64,000 bases of DNA from contig NC_067282.1 of NCBI RefSeq assembly GCF_020740795.1, positions 126,413,132 through 126,477,131 of the forward strand. The letters run 5' to 3'. The translations under genes were made by a program, and so were the position numbers. Positions 24,601-37,000 of this stretch are shown piece by piece (the first letter of the stretch is position 1; every line of letters begins with the position of its first letter). The notes under the pieces were generated by a model. It worked only from the letters and a program-made list of their open reading frames with translations. It had not been told where the DNA came from and searched no databases. The stretch comes from Apus apus (Eukaryota; Chordata; Aves; Apodiformes; Apodidae).

Positions 24601-27600
24601 GACTTCATGCTTCATTAGTACCAAGAATGCATGCACAGTCATTGCTGTTCATTCACTAAATTAAAAATACAAAATTATACCCTGCTTGTGTAGCTTTTAC
24701 AAAATGGAGGGAATTGAAAAGTCCTGTGTTAAATATGTTCTTATATTTGTGTCATTAGTAAAAATTATGAAAACAAAATTGTTTTCTTTTTATTTTTCCT
24801 CAAGTCTTAATATGAACCCTATGTTATTGAGAATTCTGTTTGTTAAAGGAAAACCATATCTGTGTAACAATTTAATTAAAACAATTACTCCAATGATTTA
24901 TATTAAGCTATACATGGTCTGAAAGTTTTCATCTTCTAACTGATTTTTCTGTACCATCTTGATGTGTTGTAACTTTTAGCAGATTTCCAGTGCAGAATGC
25001 CCTAATTACTGTAGCACCTGTGTTCTTTTACACAAAAGCCCTCCTATCTTGCACACTGAGTAGTCTGAGTCAGACCACTGTGGACAGGCACAGATTGTGG
25101 CAGTTCATACTCGTGTAGGTGATATCACGCTGCATGCTCTTAGGTGACAGTAACTTCCTCTGCTTGAATTCTTTTTTCCTTTGTGGTGCATGACTAGTGA
25201 GAACTGTGTGTGTCCCCTGTTACCACATCTGAAAGCCTATAGTTTATTGGGAAGTTGTTTTTTGCCTTGTTCTTGTGCTCCCAAAGAAGGGAAACAGGGT
25301 TCTAGGGTATGACAATTTTTCTTCTCTTAACCCCAGAGATTGGTTTTCCTCCCTTCGTATGGCACAGCAGACAGAAATGTACTTTCAAACTGCAGTGCTT
25401 TTCTTTTGGTTTGCTGATATGCTAACATGACACCTACCACTCCTTCCAGGTTAAGTTTCATTTTATGAAACCTCTCTTCCTCTGGATTTGCAGCCTCTCT
25501 CTTCCTTCTGGATTTGATTCCAGAAATGTAAACATTTCCTGAAGGTTTCTCACAAGTAGTTACAAAAATTATGGATAGCAATTTCAGATGGTGCAGGTTA
25601 TTAGTATCTTTTTTTCTCATTTCTTCCATGAAACAAATATCTCTGAGGGAGGATGTCTGCTTAGAGGAGATAAGATTTTTAGTTGTTCTGTTCCTGCTTT
25701 CTTAGTTCACACCTCCTTATTTTTGAGGGAAAGCACGTCTTAAAATGGCAGATTTATCTTCATGCCAGAGAGCAAAATTGATTCTTTTCCCCTTCTGTAT
25801 TGACACAAAAATACAGGTTTCTTGCATGTATAACTTCCACAAGTATGTTAAAATTGCCTTTTTCCATGAAAGCAGAAGCTGCCTGTTTCTCCAAGCATGT
25901 GGTATTCTTGTGTGTTACTTTTCTCCTTACTTTTTGAGGCAGTTTCCTCTAATTAATATCCCACTCACCTTTATGTTTCAGAAGGGTTGCAGTCAAATGG
26001 TTCTGTTTTACCAGTTTGTTACATTTGAGATTTTTTGCTTGTTAAATTCCTTAGAAGGTGGGTGTGTGTCTGGAGTATATTAGATGGATATTAGTTGCAT
26101 CACTGGATCTGTGTTCCAGGCACCTAAATCAAAGCGGCCTTATTTTCATGTGTTCTACAGCAACGTCTCTCAATGCTTGATAGTCTGTTGCACATTTCTT
26201 CCTTTTCAAAGTTTATGTTGTGAAACCTAAGTTGAGTCTCCTTTGATTGTTTTCTCAGATTGAAATACCAATAAACAAAGCAACAGTGAAAGTAAATATA
26301 GAAGACTAAATATAAAGATTTATTCTAGAATATGCATCTTCTGCAGGCTGTGCACAGTGTAGTTTCATTCATTGTGTGACTCTGCTTCAGTCATAACTGA
26401 TTCTGACTGGCCAGCCTTTGAGACCAGCCTCAGAGAGTATTTCAGGCTGCATTCAATATGACCCTTAGAGTGCTGTTCCCCACATTTAATACGTTTTTTC
26501 AGTCCTGATATATAAGTAATCTTGGATAAGCTCTGACTGGCTGAGAGCAAGCATTTGCAAAATAGCAGGGCAGGCAAAGGACAGATTCCTTCAGTCCAGC
26601 ATTAGGGATATCACAATCTGATACACAGAAGAACTTGCATTTTCAGTCTGAGGTTTCATTTGGTAGTTGCAAATATTCAAAATATGGCAGTAGCTTTCCT
26701 GGAAAGCTGTAGTGAAGTATTACTAGCCCCAACTGAATTAGTTCTTATTAAAAGGTATTCAATTATAGGATTTTCTTTACTGATTAATACATTTTCCTTA
26801 TGAATCAGACAGATTCTTGTCTGTATAATAGTAATTTTGGATCAGTGCTTGGTTGTCATTTTTGCACCTCTTTGACCTGTCTTGACTTGGAGTTGTGCTG
26901 GAACTAGTTAGGGCTTGAGAAATGGAGACTGTGGTCAATTTCCAGCTGTTGATGGTGGTTATGACTTGGCTACCTTACCCTTGGTTTCTAAAGTCAGCCA
27001 AATACATGAACAGGTACCATTTACCATGTAAAGTGGGAGATTATAAATTCTGGTCTTTGACTTTCTTTTGTTTTCTTTTGAAGTTAAATCTGGCTTGCTA
27101 ACGTAGGATTTTTTTTAAAAAACACTCTCCATTTTAGTTCAATGTGTTTGTTAGTCATTACTAGGTTTGTTTTTTTTTTTTCTTTGGGTGGGATCATAAG
27201 AGAGGAGTTTGCAAGAAGATTTGTCAGGCAATAAAACAGGAAGGGAAAGTTGGAAGACTCATCAGCTGCTCTGGTTTGGCTGCAGTCTTGTTTTATTGTA
27301 CTATTAAGTAGTGTCAGACTGGTGTACTGCTTGGATCAGGTGAATGAGGTGCAGCACAAATTATAGCAAGTATTAATGTTATAGCATGTATTCTTTCAAA
27401 TAATTTAGTAGCCAATTATACCAAATTGTTTTTGCAGAAATAGTGTTCTGGAATTGCCACTTTACCTAAGTTTTCACTCTGCCTGATTATTACAGATCCC
27501 ATATTGCCAGGATTCGGGCTTACAAATCCAGTAACATGATCAAGTTTAAATCTGGGGAAAAATATCTTATTCCACTGCTTTGAAATTTCCCATGTGATTG

Positions 27601-29406
27601 TTATTTGGTCTGAGTCTTCACTTTATGTCTTACATTACTGTTCAGCATATATATTCTTAAAGAGCTGCTGTATTTTACTGAAAAATAGTTGTTTCAGTGC
27701 TGGGTGATTAGTGCATATGTAGTATACACAGAATTTTTCTAGTTAAGATTATGGGATTATTTTTTTTTCTTGTCAAAGATTTTTATAAACCAGGGAATGA
27801 AAGTATTCAGATTCTTAATGTGGGTGTAATGTGACCCAATTCTAACCTTGTTTGTCCCCCCAGCAAGTGTATTTAATACAAATACACAAAAGCTTGTGTG
27901 TGTGACAATTTGCATGTTGCATATCAATCTTACATTTTACTACATAGCAAATCATCCCAAATGCTCTGCTGACTTAACCTGGACAAAACCCTGAAGCTGT
28001 GTGAAAACTGCAGTGTTTTCTTCTGCTTCTTGAATGTCTGGTGTTTCACATTGGTATCTTAGTCTGCCAAAGGCTTTTATAATCTCTTTGATTTCTGTTC
28101 TTGTCTTTAAAATAATAATAAAAAAAGGTGGCTCGTTGCTGGAAAATTTGAATTTATTTTACTTTGGATTTTTATTGTTAGCATTACTGATATTTCATAA
28201 TGGCTTCACATGCAGTGATTTGTTCTTCAAATGTGTTGTGGAAATTAGCATTTATATGAGGCACACTTACAGAATTAAGCATTCAACTGATACTTTGTGT
28301 TTGGTTTTTCTCAAGTTGAATACTACTTTTAGTGATGGCTGTACCTGTAAAGTTACCACGCATATGTAGCTGTGTTGCAGTTACATGGATACCTCAGTAA
28401 TTTGTCCATCTCCACTGAGTAAAATACATTGTTGCTTTTATCTTGTATAATTCAGCAAGGAATAGGTTGGTTGTTTTTTTTTTCCCCTGTAATTTAATTT
28501 AAAATATCTGATATAAGATCAATTCAGCCAAAAAGAGCTATATTCAGTAGACAACAACTTGAGGAAGGGTGGCTAATGGAAAGCCTTTTTTTGCTGTTCT
28601 GATCGCCTGTCTAACTATATAACAAGTCGTCATCACTGTCATACGTGATAGGGTGGCAGATGAATAGATAGATAAGTTAGTAGCAGTTGGGCTTTTCCTT
28701 TCCTCCACAGGAAAATATTTCCACTCACTACAGATACTGTAGTGCTGCAATTTTACTTTTCAGTCTGTGCCTGCATGTGAGTGTGAGTGATAGCATTAGC
28801 TGTGCAGTTAGGAGGTGTTTTCTGAGCCCAAGGCTGTGGAGCCACTGCTAGTGGTAGTTGAGGGGTGGATTTTGTTGGAATATTGTGTAGGTGTTTGAGC
28901 CCTAAGAGGTGTGATGAGCACATGCATGAGCATTAAAGGTTTAGTGCATGCAAACATGCTGCAGTGTAAACTCTGAAGTGCTTTTGTGTAGTGAGAGCAC
29001 TTCAGTGCAGAAGTGCAAGGTATAATGCATATGACTATGGGGGAAGAATGGGGAGCTTCTTTGTCAGAATGCTGAGTACATCTGTCCCTGGGTCTGTGCA
29101 TCCACATTGTGCTATTGTTCAAATACCTATTTTTAGAACAAGTATCTAATTGGTATTCATGCAGATGGGTGTCTCCCTGTCTCGTCTGATCCACTCATCT
29201 GAGTGATGCACTTGATGGGAGGTGTCTGCTGATCAATCTCTCCTAAGCAGAGCATGTTCATGTCAGTCTGTTCCCTTACATGTATGCATTTCATTTGTTT
29301 CATGTGTGTGTACATAAGTATGTGCATGTGAGTTTGTGCGTTTACCTTTAGTATGCACTAGCATACTCAAAGACAGTATACACTAATCCTCTAAAAAGAT
29401 TGATTT

Positions 29407-29422
29407 AAAAAAAAAAAAAAAA
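29407..29422. repeat. Poly(A) run
   Basis: Sixteen consecutive A residues are visible. No retroposed sequence could be recognised in front of it. Confidence 0.85.
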
Positions 29423-29739
29423 GACTCAAAACTTCCAGCCCTTTGAGATGTTATTAATTTCTTTATGCAAAGAGTAAGTGCAGAGTAATGCAAGTTGTGG
29501 CCATGGAAACTTAGCTACCTCAGTCCAGGCTTCAAGGGATTGCTTCTAGTGTACTGATGCAGCCAATTATGAAGAATTATGATCTTTCTACTGCCTTGAT
29601 TACTACAAAAGATAGCAACAAGTTTGTGTGTTAAGTGTAAAAGTTCATACAAGTTCATGCTGGTAAATATTTTCTTCATATAAAATAATTTTTAAGTAGA
29701 ATACCCTGGGTACAAGTGCTAGCCATGTTGGATAGGTGT

Positions 29740-29808
29740 GGGTTGTTTGTTTGTTTCTTTTGTGGTTTTTTGTTGTTGTTGTTTGTTTGTTTGTTGTTGG
29801 TTTTTTTG
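29740..29808. repeat. GTTT/GTT simple repeat
   Basis: An imperfect microsatellite of GTTT and GTT units is directly visible. Confidence 0.85.
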
Positions 29809-30701
29809 TGAGGAGAAATATGCAGTATTTATGAGAAGAAAGATCTTGAGTCTGTTTCCACCCTGTGGCAGACTTGATGTGTGACCTTGGACAAGTAAGT
29901 TGTTCTTGTGTCTCAGATTTGGGCCTGTTATACTGTGAATTAAGCAAGATTTCAATAAAATGAAATGTATATTTAGGAAAAATGGGTTATGGTAGTCAAA
30001 GCTTTAACTATTATGAGCTTAATATAGTCTGTTCCACCTCAACATGGTACATGTAATTATCTATATATAGTGTTATGCATAATCGTGGTGTTTTAAAATG
30101 AGATATGTAATCCTAGCTCTAAGGAATAGGATTCATTATGTCACCTGATGCAAAAAGAAAGGCTAGGCCTTAGAGAGAAATTAATTTCCCAAATTAATTC
30201 CCAAATTAAGATAATCACCATCCTAACTTTTCCAGATGATCCAATTAAATTGTGGTTTGTATATGTCATGAAGGAGTATTCCCTTTTAGCTATTATTTTC
30301 CTCTTACCTGACACAGTAAACCTACTGGATTACAGGTAATCTTGGTGAAGGGTCCCAAGGTAATATTGCTTATGTAGTAAAGGAGTGAAGGTGATACAGT
30401 TGCTGAAAAGGCTCCACTTTCTTTGAACAGATCTTAGTTCTTTACGTGGGAACAGTTGGGATGCTCTGGGTAAGACTGTCCTAGCAATGTTACCATCAGC
30501 ACTGTCCCAGCTATGGTCAGCCAGGATGGCCCTCCCGTTCTTTCTAGCTGTGAATAAGGTATGTGAAGCAGGATGATCTTCACACAGAAGGTGTTTGTGA
30601 TAGGGGGAGAAGCAGAGGAGGGATGCGAATGATGTTTCTGTTCTTATGGTTTACCTTGCTCATATCACAGGAGTTCCCTTTCTTCTCCTTTCTCCTCACA
30701 G

Positions 30702-31054
30702 ATAATTCTGCTTCCAGCATCATGGCCTCTGACCTGGAAAGCAGCCTTACTTCCATAGACTGGCTCCCACAGCTTACTTTAAGGGCTACTATTGAAAAAT
30801 TAGGTGGTTCCTCACAAGCAGGACCTCCAGGAGCTGCCCGAAAATGTCCCCCTGGCTCCCCAACAGATCCCAATGCCACCCTGAGTAAGGATGAAGCTGC
30901 AGTGCACCAAGATGGAAAGCCACGTTACAGCTACGCCACTTTGATCACATATGCCATCAACTCATCACCTGCCAAGAAGATGACGCTTAGTGAGATCTAC
31001 CGTTGGATCTGTGACAACTTTCCCTACTATAAAAATGCTGGTATTGGTTGGAAG
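30702..31054 (+). CDS. FOXJ2: FOXJ2 first coding exon
   Basis: The acceptor is 'tctcctcacag' ending at 30701, and 20 nt of 5' UTR precede the ATG at 30722. The exon encodes residues 1-111: the N-terminus and the first two thirds of the forkhead domain. It ends in phase 0 inside the recognition helix (GWK|NSIRHN) at donor AAG|GTGAGG. Confidence 0.95.
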
Positions 31055-34000
31055 GTGAGGACTTGCATCACTGAACTAAAGACTTACTTTCTTAATTCTC
31101 TGTAAAGTTATCTCACTGACCAAAATAAAATTAGAGATGTGAAACTAAGCTGACCAACCTGAAAAAATGCAGAGCCAGAAGTCCCATTTTCTCTGAGGAT
31201 TTTATTGTGTATATGTGGTGTCCTTCTTAAGAAGGAGCCTGCAAAAAAACCACAACCAACAACCAGGAAAAACAAAACAGTCCCTCCCCTCTGCTCTAGA
31301 CCTCACATCAGTGCTAACCTGTACACTGATACTATTTTTGTTGCACCTGTAGATGTATAGGTGGCTCAGCCCCATTTTAGTAATCGGAATCCATCCCTCT
31401 TCTGCCCACAGCTTCTGTTCTGCTCTGGGCATATGTAGTGGGCTTTGGCTTTTGAGTATTCATCATCCTCCTATTTTCTCTACCCACTTCAAGCATACTC
31501 AGAAGGCTGTACATTTTTGTTGTAGCCCTTACCTGTCCCTCTTAATCTCTCATTAGAACTCAATTCGTCACAACCTCTCTCTGAATAAATGCTTTCGGAA
31601 GGTGCCTCGACCAAGAGATGATCCTGGAAAGGTAAGAAATCTGCATGCTCCTGGGCAAGCAATTTAAAACTGCAGGGAATAAGCTGGGGTTGCCCCTTCT
31701 AACTCATATTTGGAATTTGAAACCTAAGGTGTAGGCAAAAATGGAAGCTGTGGTAAGATTTACCGCAGGACTTTGGCTACAGAAGAGAACTTGTGAAGGG
31801 ACCTTAAGGGCTTTAGCGATTATTTTTCTTATCTGTGATCTTCAGATGACTTTAAAGATACTGGAAGAACTAAAAAATGAGGCTTAATGTACTTCAGTTT
31901 TGTTTCTTGATTTTTATTTGTAACCTGGGGATCTAGTCCAATCTGTTCTATTATGAAAGACCATAGTGGCTCCTGGTCATGACATCATGGGTTTAATGGA
32001 GGCAAGATCCATGGAAGGGAGTGCGCAACTACTACCTATTTAGACTGCAAAACATCTGGTGTTGGGAATAAAATGTCACCATCGGGTAGTTCAAATCTGT
32101 ATGAGTCAGTTACAAGTAAAACTCAAGATTTTAGGAATTTGTTGGCTAAGTAAGGGCTAATAAAGCTCTGTTAGTATATATAAATTGTAAAGGGGAATTT
32201 CCAACAAAACCAAGATTTGGCATGCAGATTTATTACTGTTAAAAAACAAACGAGCAAACAGGGATGGTGAGGACCAGAAGCTCTGTATTTAATCATAAAG
32301 ATTGTGTTGTCCACCCCCATCCTAAAGTTATCAGAAAGGGACAGTTGGACAGGCCTTTTATTTCAGGTTATGTTTAAGGGACAAAGTGGTGCTCAGGTGA
32401 CATCTATAAATTGAAGTAATGTATCTTTGAAGATCACGACTCAAAAATTCCATTGATTATATGGCTTATTTCAGGAAATCTTAACTGACTTCAGTGTTTA
32501 TGTGGGTGTTCATTGGCATGTTAGGCTGGGTTTATGAAAACCTGACCTATGCTTGCCACTGATTTATCAGATTTCAGTAGGAGGTTAAAAAGAGCTAATA
32601 ACACTCCAGAGTTCTCTTTATACTGATTCAGAAAACAACAGACAAAATTACAGACTATTTTATGTTGAAAGGAACCTCTAAAGGTCAACATGCACCCTTA
32701 CTGATGTTCCAGACTGGGACAATTTGATTGGGTTGTTGAGGTCTTCCATGAGTTTGGAGTATTTTCAAAGATGGAGATAACTTGTTTCAGTGTTGCACCG
32801 CCATCATTGTGAATAATTTTTTCTTTATATCTGATTGTAATTTCCCTTGCTGTAACTTGTGTTTATTGCCTCTTATTCTTGTGCTGTCCATTTTTGACAG
32901 AAGTTTGGTTTTTGTCTTCTTCATAATCTCCTTACATAGTTGAAGATGGTGGTTTAGATCCCCTTAGCCTCTTGTCCAGGCTAAACAGATCTCTCTATGT
33001 GAACTGCTTGTACATAATGTGTTTTTGTTCTTAACCATCATGGTGGCCCTTCTTTGGATGCATTCTAGCATGTCAGGGTCTGTCTTGCACTGGGAACCCC
33101 CCAGATGGGCACAGTGAAGTCTCACAAGCATGGAATAAGAGCAATCCTTCTAGCTTCCTCTGCCCAGTCTGAACATTGAGTTGGTTCTCATCAGTCAATA
33201 ACAATTTCATGTTGTGAGGAGGGTATTAAAGGGGATGTTCAGGCCCAAAAATGTTGCCCTAGTTTGGCTCAGAGCATCCTTTGATCTTCCTGGTGTCCTG
33301 TCTCAGAGTGATGGAAATGTAGAGCATTCTGCCTTCCATCAGTAGCATCATACGTCATTGTTCAATACAACCCAGTGCAAGAGAGCAGTCTCTTTCCAGC
33401 ACCCAAGTCTCTGTTGTCCGATTTTCTGGAGGGTGGTCCTTGTCCTACTATTTAGTTGGTGCTGCATTCTTTGAGTCAGTAATCCCCTGCTTCAGAAAGT
33501 TCTCTGGTTTAATCATGCATTCACCAATGGATCTTCTTTCCAGGGCTCTTATTGGACAATAGATACGTGTCCAGATATATCTCGCAAGAGGCGGCATCCT
33601 CCAGATGATGACGTGAGTGTTGTTCTTTCCAGAGAGCATGGAGCAGGAGGGGGAATTCCCTTCTTGTTCCAAGACTCTTTCTGGCATCAGATTATAGTAC
33701 CAGTTTGGGGGCAGGGTGTATCAATGGGGAGACAGAGGCTAGGACTGAATGAACTAGCAGGTATGTCCTGCTGATCGGCTGTTGTTGCAGCTGTTCAGTA
33801 GCAAAGTTAACCTTGTTTAAAGTCCTCTATCCTGACTCTGTAGTGACTAAGGCCCAGTTCTCCTCTTTTCTAAGCCTTGAACTTCTACAGCAGGGAAGCT
33901 GGCTTGCCATCTGCAGTTTCAGTTCTCCATCTGTTCATGATTTCTGCTCCTTTCCTTTTCTCTTTCTTCCCCATCCATAGATACCACAAGACTCCCCAGA

Positions 34001-37000
34001 GCAAGAGGCAAGTAAAAGCCCTCGAGGGGCTGTTTCAGTCAGCACAGAAGCCTCCTTGCCACCTGAGGCCACACCTCAGCTGTCGCTCCAGAGCACTACC
34101 CCCATTGCCAACTATACTCAGGTGAGCAGCAGGGTCTTACAGCCTTACAGTGGGGGGAAGAGGGGAAAAGGAGAGGGACAAGTGCATGAATGGAAAAGCA
34201 AAATGTTGAAAAGAGAGGGAATAATGAAAACGGTGATACAGAGACAAAAAGAAGGGAAGAAGCTGAAATTGCACAGACAGAAAATCAGGAGGAAGTGAAT
34301 GTTAATGAAGGGCCAGATGAGGATAAGGATGAAGGCATAATGGCATTAGATGGCTGGAGCCAGTGTGCTGCAGAGGGAGGGTAGTGGTTGATTTTCCTCT
34401 AGGAAAATGGCATCTGTGAAGATTTGCTCAGAGATGAGCTAAGTCATATGAAATACCAGTGCATGTTCTACCCGTATCTAGTCTCTGGATCCCTGTCTCA
34501 AGTTACAAAGCCTAGTACAAACTAAAGGCCTTACTTTTCTACCCTCCTTAGCAGGGTGCAGGACCTGTGGATGTTGCCTCTACTGTAGCAGGGGGGCAGG
34601 GCCGTGAAGGGTCTGATGTGCCACCCCCACTGTACAGTGCCAACCATGACTTCAAATTCTCCTACTCTGAGATCAACTTCCAGGATCTTAGCTGGTCCTT
34701 CCGAAATCTCTACAAATCCATGCTGGAGAAATCATCTTCCTCTCAGCACGGTGAGTAACCATATGAGTCATGTGGGGTGGGCAGGTATCTGCCCACACTG
34801 TCTTGTCCATGGATCTATTCTTGGTATCTCTCAGATCTTTCCTCATTTAGGAGCCTGTGCAAACTGACTTTCCTTCTTTGGCATGCTGTAATTAGTTCTG
34901 CTAGGAGCAGAGAAGAAATCTGCATGTCCTTTATGTATTGCTCCCCCCTTCTCCCGTTATCTCAGAATAAAGAGGATAATGATGTAAAAATACCTTGTGT
35001 TGATTCAAAAGCAAGTACTAAAATGGAAGAAGCCTAGAGAAATGTCCTGAAGAAAAGCATGTCAGAGAAGTATTTACACTGTTAAGCTAGAAACCATAAG
35101 AGCAGGGGGGTTGTTACATGTAGGCAGTGGATTTTTTCCAAGTAATTTCTCAGGTCTGTTAAAACTAGGATTGTGCAAGGCCTTGGAGAATTGAGCTTTG
35201 TGAATTGAGAGTAAGGCTTAGAGCGCCTACCGCTCCATTCACAGCTTGCTTTCCTGGGGCTCAGAAAGCAGCCAGCAGAGGGCAGGGTCGCTGCAGGGAG
35301 GAGATGAGGTATCTTAGAATCGTAGAACGGTTTGGGCTGGAAGAGACCTCAAAGGTCATCTAGTTCCACCCCCCTGCATACCTTGGGGCTGGATAATACA
35401 CAGGAGGTCGCAATAATACTGCCCATGGAAAACGCTTCAGGAAAACCTCCCGTAGTTAGTTGTTCCTGCCCTTGAAAGCTCTTCTAAATATTAGTTTGGT
35501 GTAAATAGGAATCTGTTATTAGATAAGCCTCTCACCTGTGCTGTCGGGCATCATACAGTGCAGGCAAAGTTTGCTGCACTAGGAGAAGCCTCCTGAACTT
35601 GTAGCTTCAGTGAAATAAAAATGTATTACTTTTACTGCTTTTATCGTACTGGCACTAGAGATTCCTAGTAAAAGCCTGTTGTGTGAGATGTTGTAGAAGG
35701 AGCAAGCTACAAAAATGTGAAGAACCTTGACTTTGGTATTTGTGCTTCTGTTTGTAAAAGCTTAGCAGTGGTCTTTTTGGTTTTTTACTCTCCTGAGGTT
35801 TTCAGCTGTAAGGTAGTCCAGGAAAACTTGAAATTTTTGAGGAAGTGGGCAACTTTTGAGTCAGGATGGCAGTATTTATCCTTTTGCCCCATCACAGTAG
35901 TAGGATGCTTTAAGGGTTGATTTTGAATCTAGTGAAAAACTGAGGCTGGCTTATGAGTGGTCAAAGTAAGGGAACTCAAAGTCAGAGATGGCTAGCTCAG
36001 GTTAGTGGCATGTAGTGCCCTTCACTGTGATTTTTCCCAGAGGTTCAACAATGTAAGGGGAGGAATGAAAGTAATAAAGGAGCTCTGATGTATGTGACAT
36101 GCTCTGTGAACAAAAGCAGTAGCATGTGTGACTTCTAATGATCTGTGTGAGAAAAATGGTGAACGTTCCTGACCAACCTGCTTAAAAGACGGAAACTGAA
36201 AGGAGCTTTTGGAAACAGCAAGTCAGATTTATCAAGTTATCTGTTTTCTAAATGTTTTGTTGTTGTAAATTGCTTAATGATCAGTTCTAGGAAAGCAACA
36301 TATGCATGAAATTTCAGGAACGCATTGGTTACTTTGGTAAATATAGGAAAAAGTCAGGGAGGAATTTAAGTGCTTAACCCTTACTGTAAGTTTAAATCCT
36401 GCTGGTGCTTTGTTGTAGAGCTTTTTCTTTGGAACAGAATCTGCAACAGTCAGCACGTGAATGTGCAGGTGATAGTTGTTGGCGGCCCTTAGAGGGCACT
36501 CCAAGAACGTAATAAATAGCAGGATGAGCAGTGTGAAATTGGAGATGGATAATTTAAGCAGAGGTCTGATCGAGGCAGCTCTTAAAGCTCCATCCTCTTT
36601 CTTTTACTCGGCAGGTTTCCCTTCTCTCCTTGGTGACATGCAGCCCTCCAACCACAACTACTACATGTACCAGCAACAGCAAGGCCACTCATCAGTGGGT
36701 GCTGCTCCCCCACTCCACACTCCAACCCCAGAGGGTTGCCCATCCCAAGGTGGAAAGCAGCAGGGTGGTGAAGGTTATGGTCCTCCACCAGTGATGTCCA
36801 TGCACCCACCTCCAATGCAGCATGGAGGCTACCACCAGCATCAACAACATCACCCACACTCCCACCCACAGCAGCAGCCACCACATCAGCAGCAGCAGCA
36901 GCAGTCACAGGCTTCAATCAACAATGCTGGCTTTGGTGAGTCAGGGATGATGGAAAGAACAGCTGGAGGAAGGGGAGCAGTGAGGAGCCCCCAGACAGAA

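Larger units (their letters stand above)
15601..30701. other. Long gene-free stretch, probably FOXJ2 intron 1
   Basis: Fifteen kilobases contain no exon that I can support and, unusually for this window, no clear CR1 copy. The part from about 19.7 to 22.3 kb is pyrimidine-rich on the plus strand. Simple repeats lie at 29407-29422 and 29740-29808. If FOXJ2 begins in either CpG island, all of this is its first intron. Confidence 0.4.

Noticed and set aside
29645-29955. Minus-strand frames rich in Thr, Lys, Asn and Gln (78-100 codons)
   Set aside because: They are translations of the GTTT simple repeat.
30563-30721. N-terminal extension of the first FOXJ2 coding exon
   Set aside because: The frame is open upstream of the ATG, but the acceptor at 30701 shows that this is intron; the extension has no family similarity.
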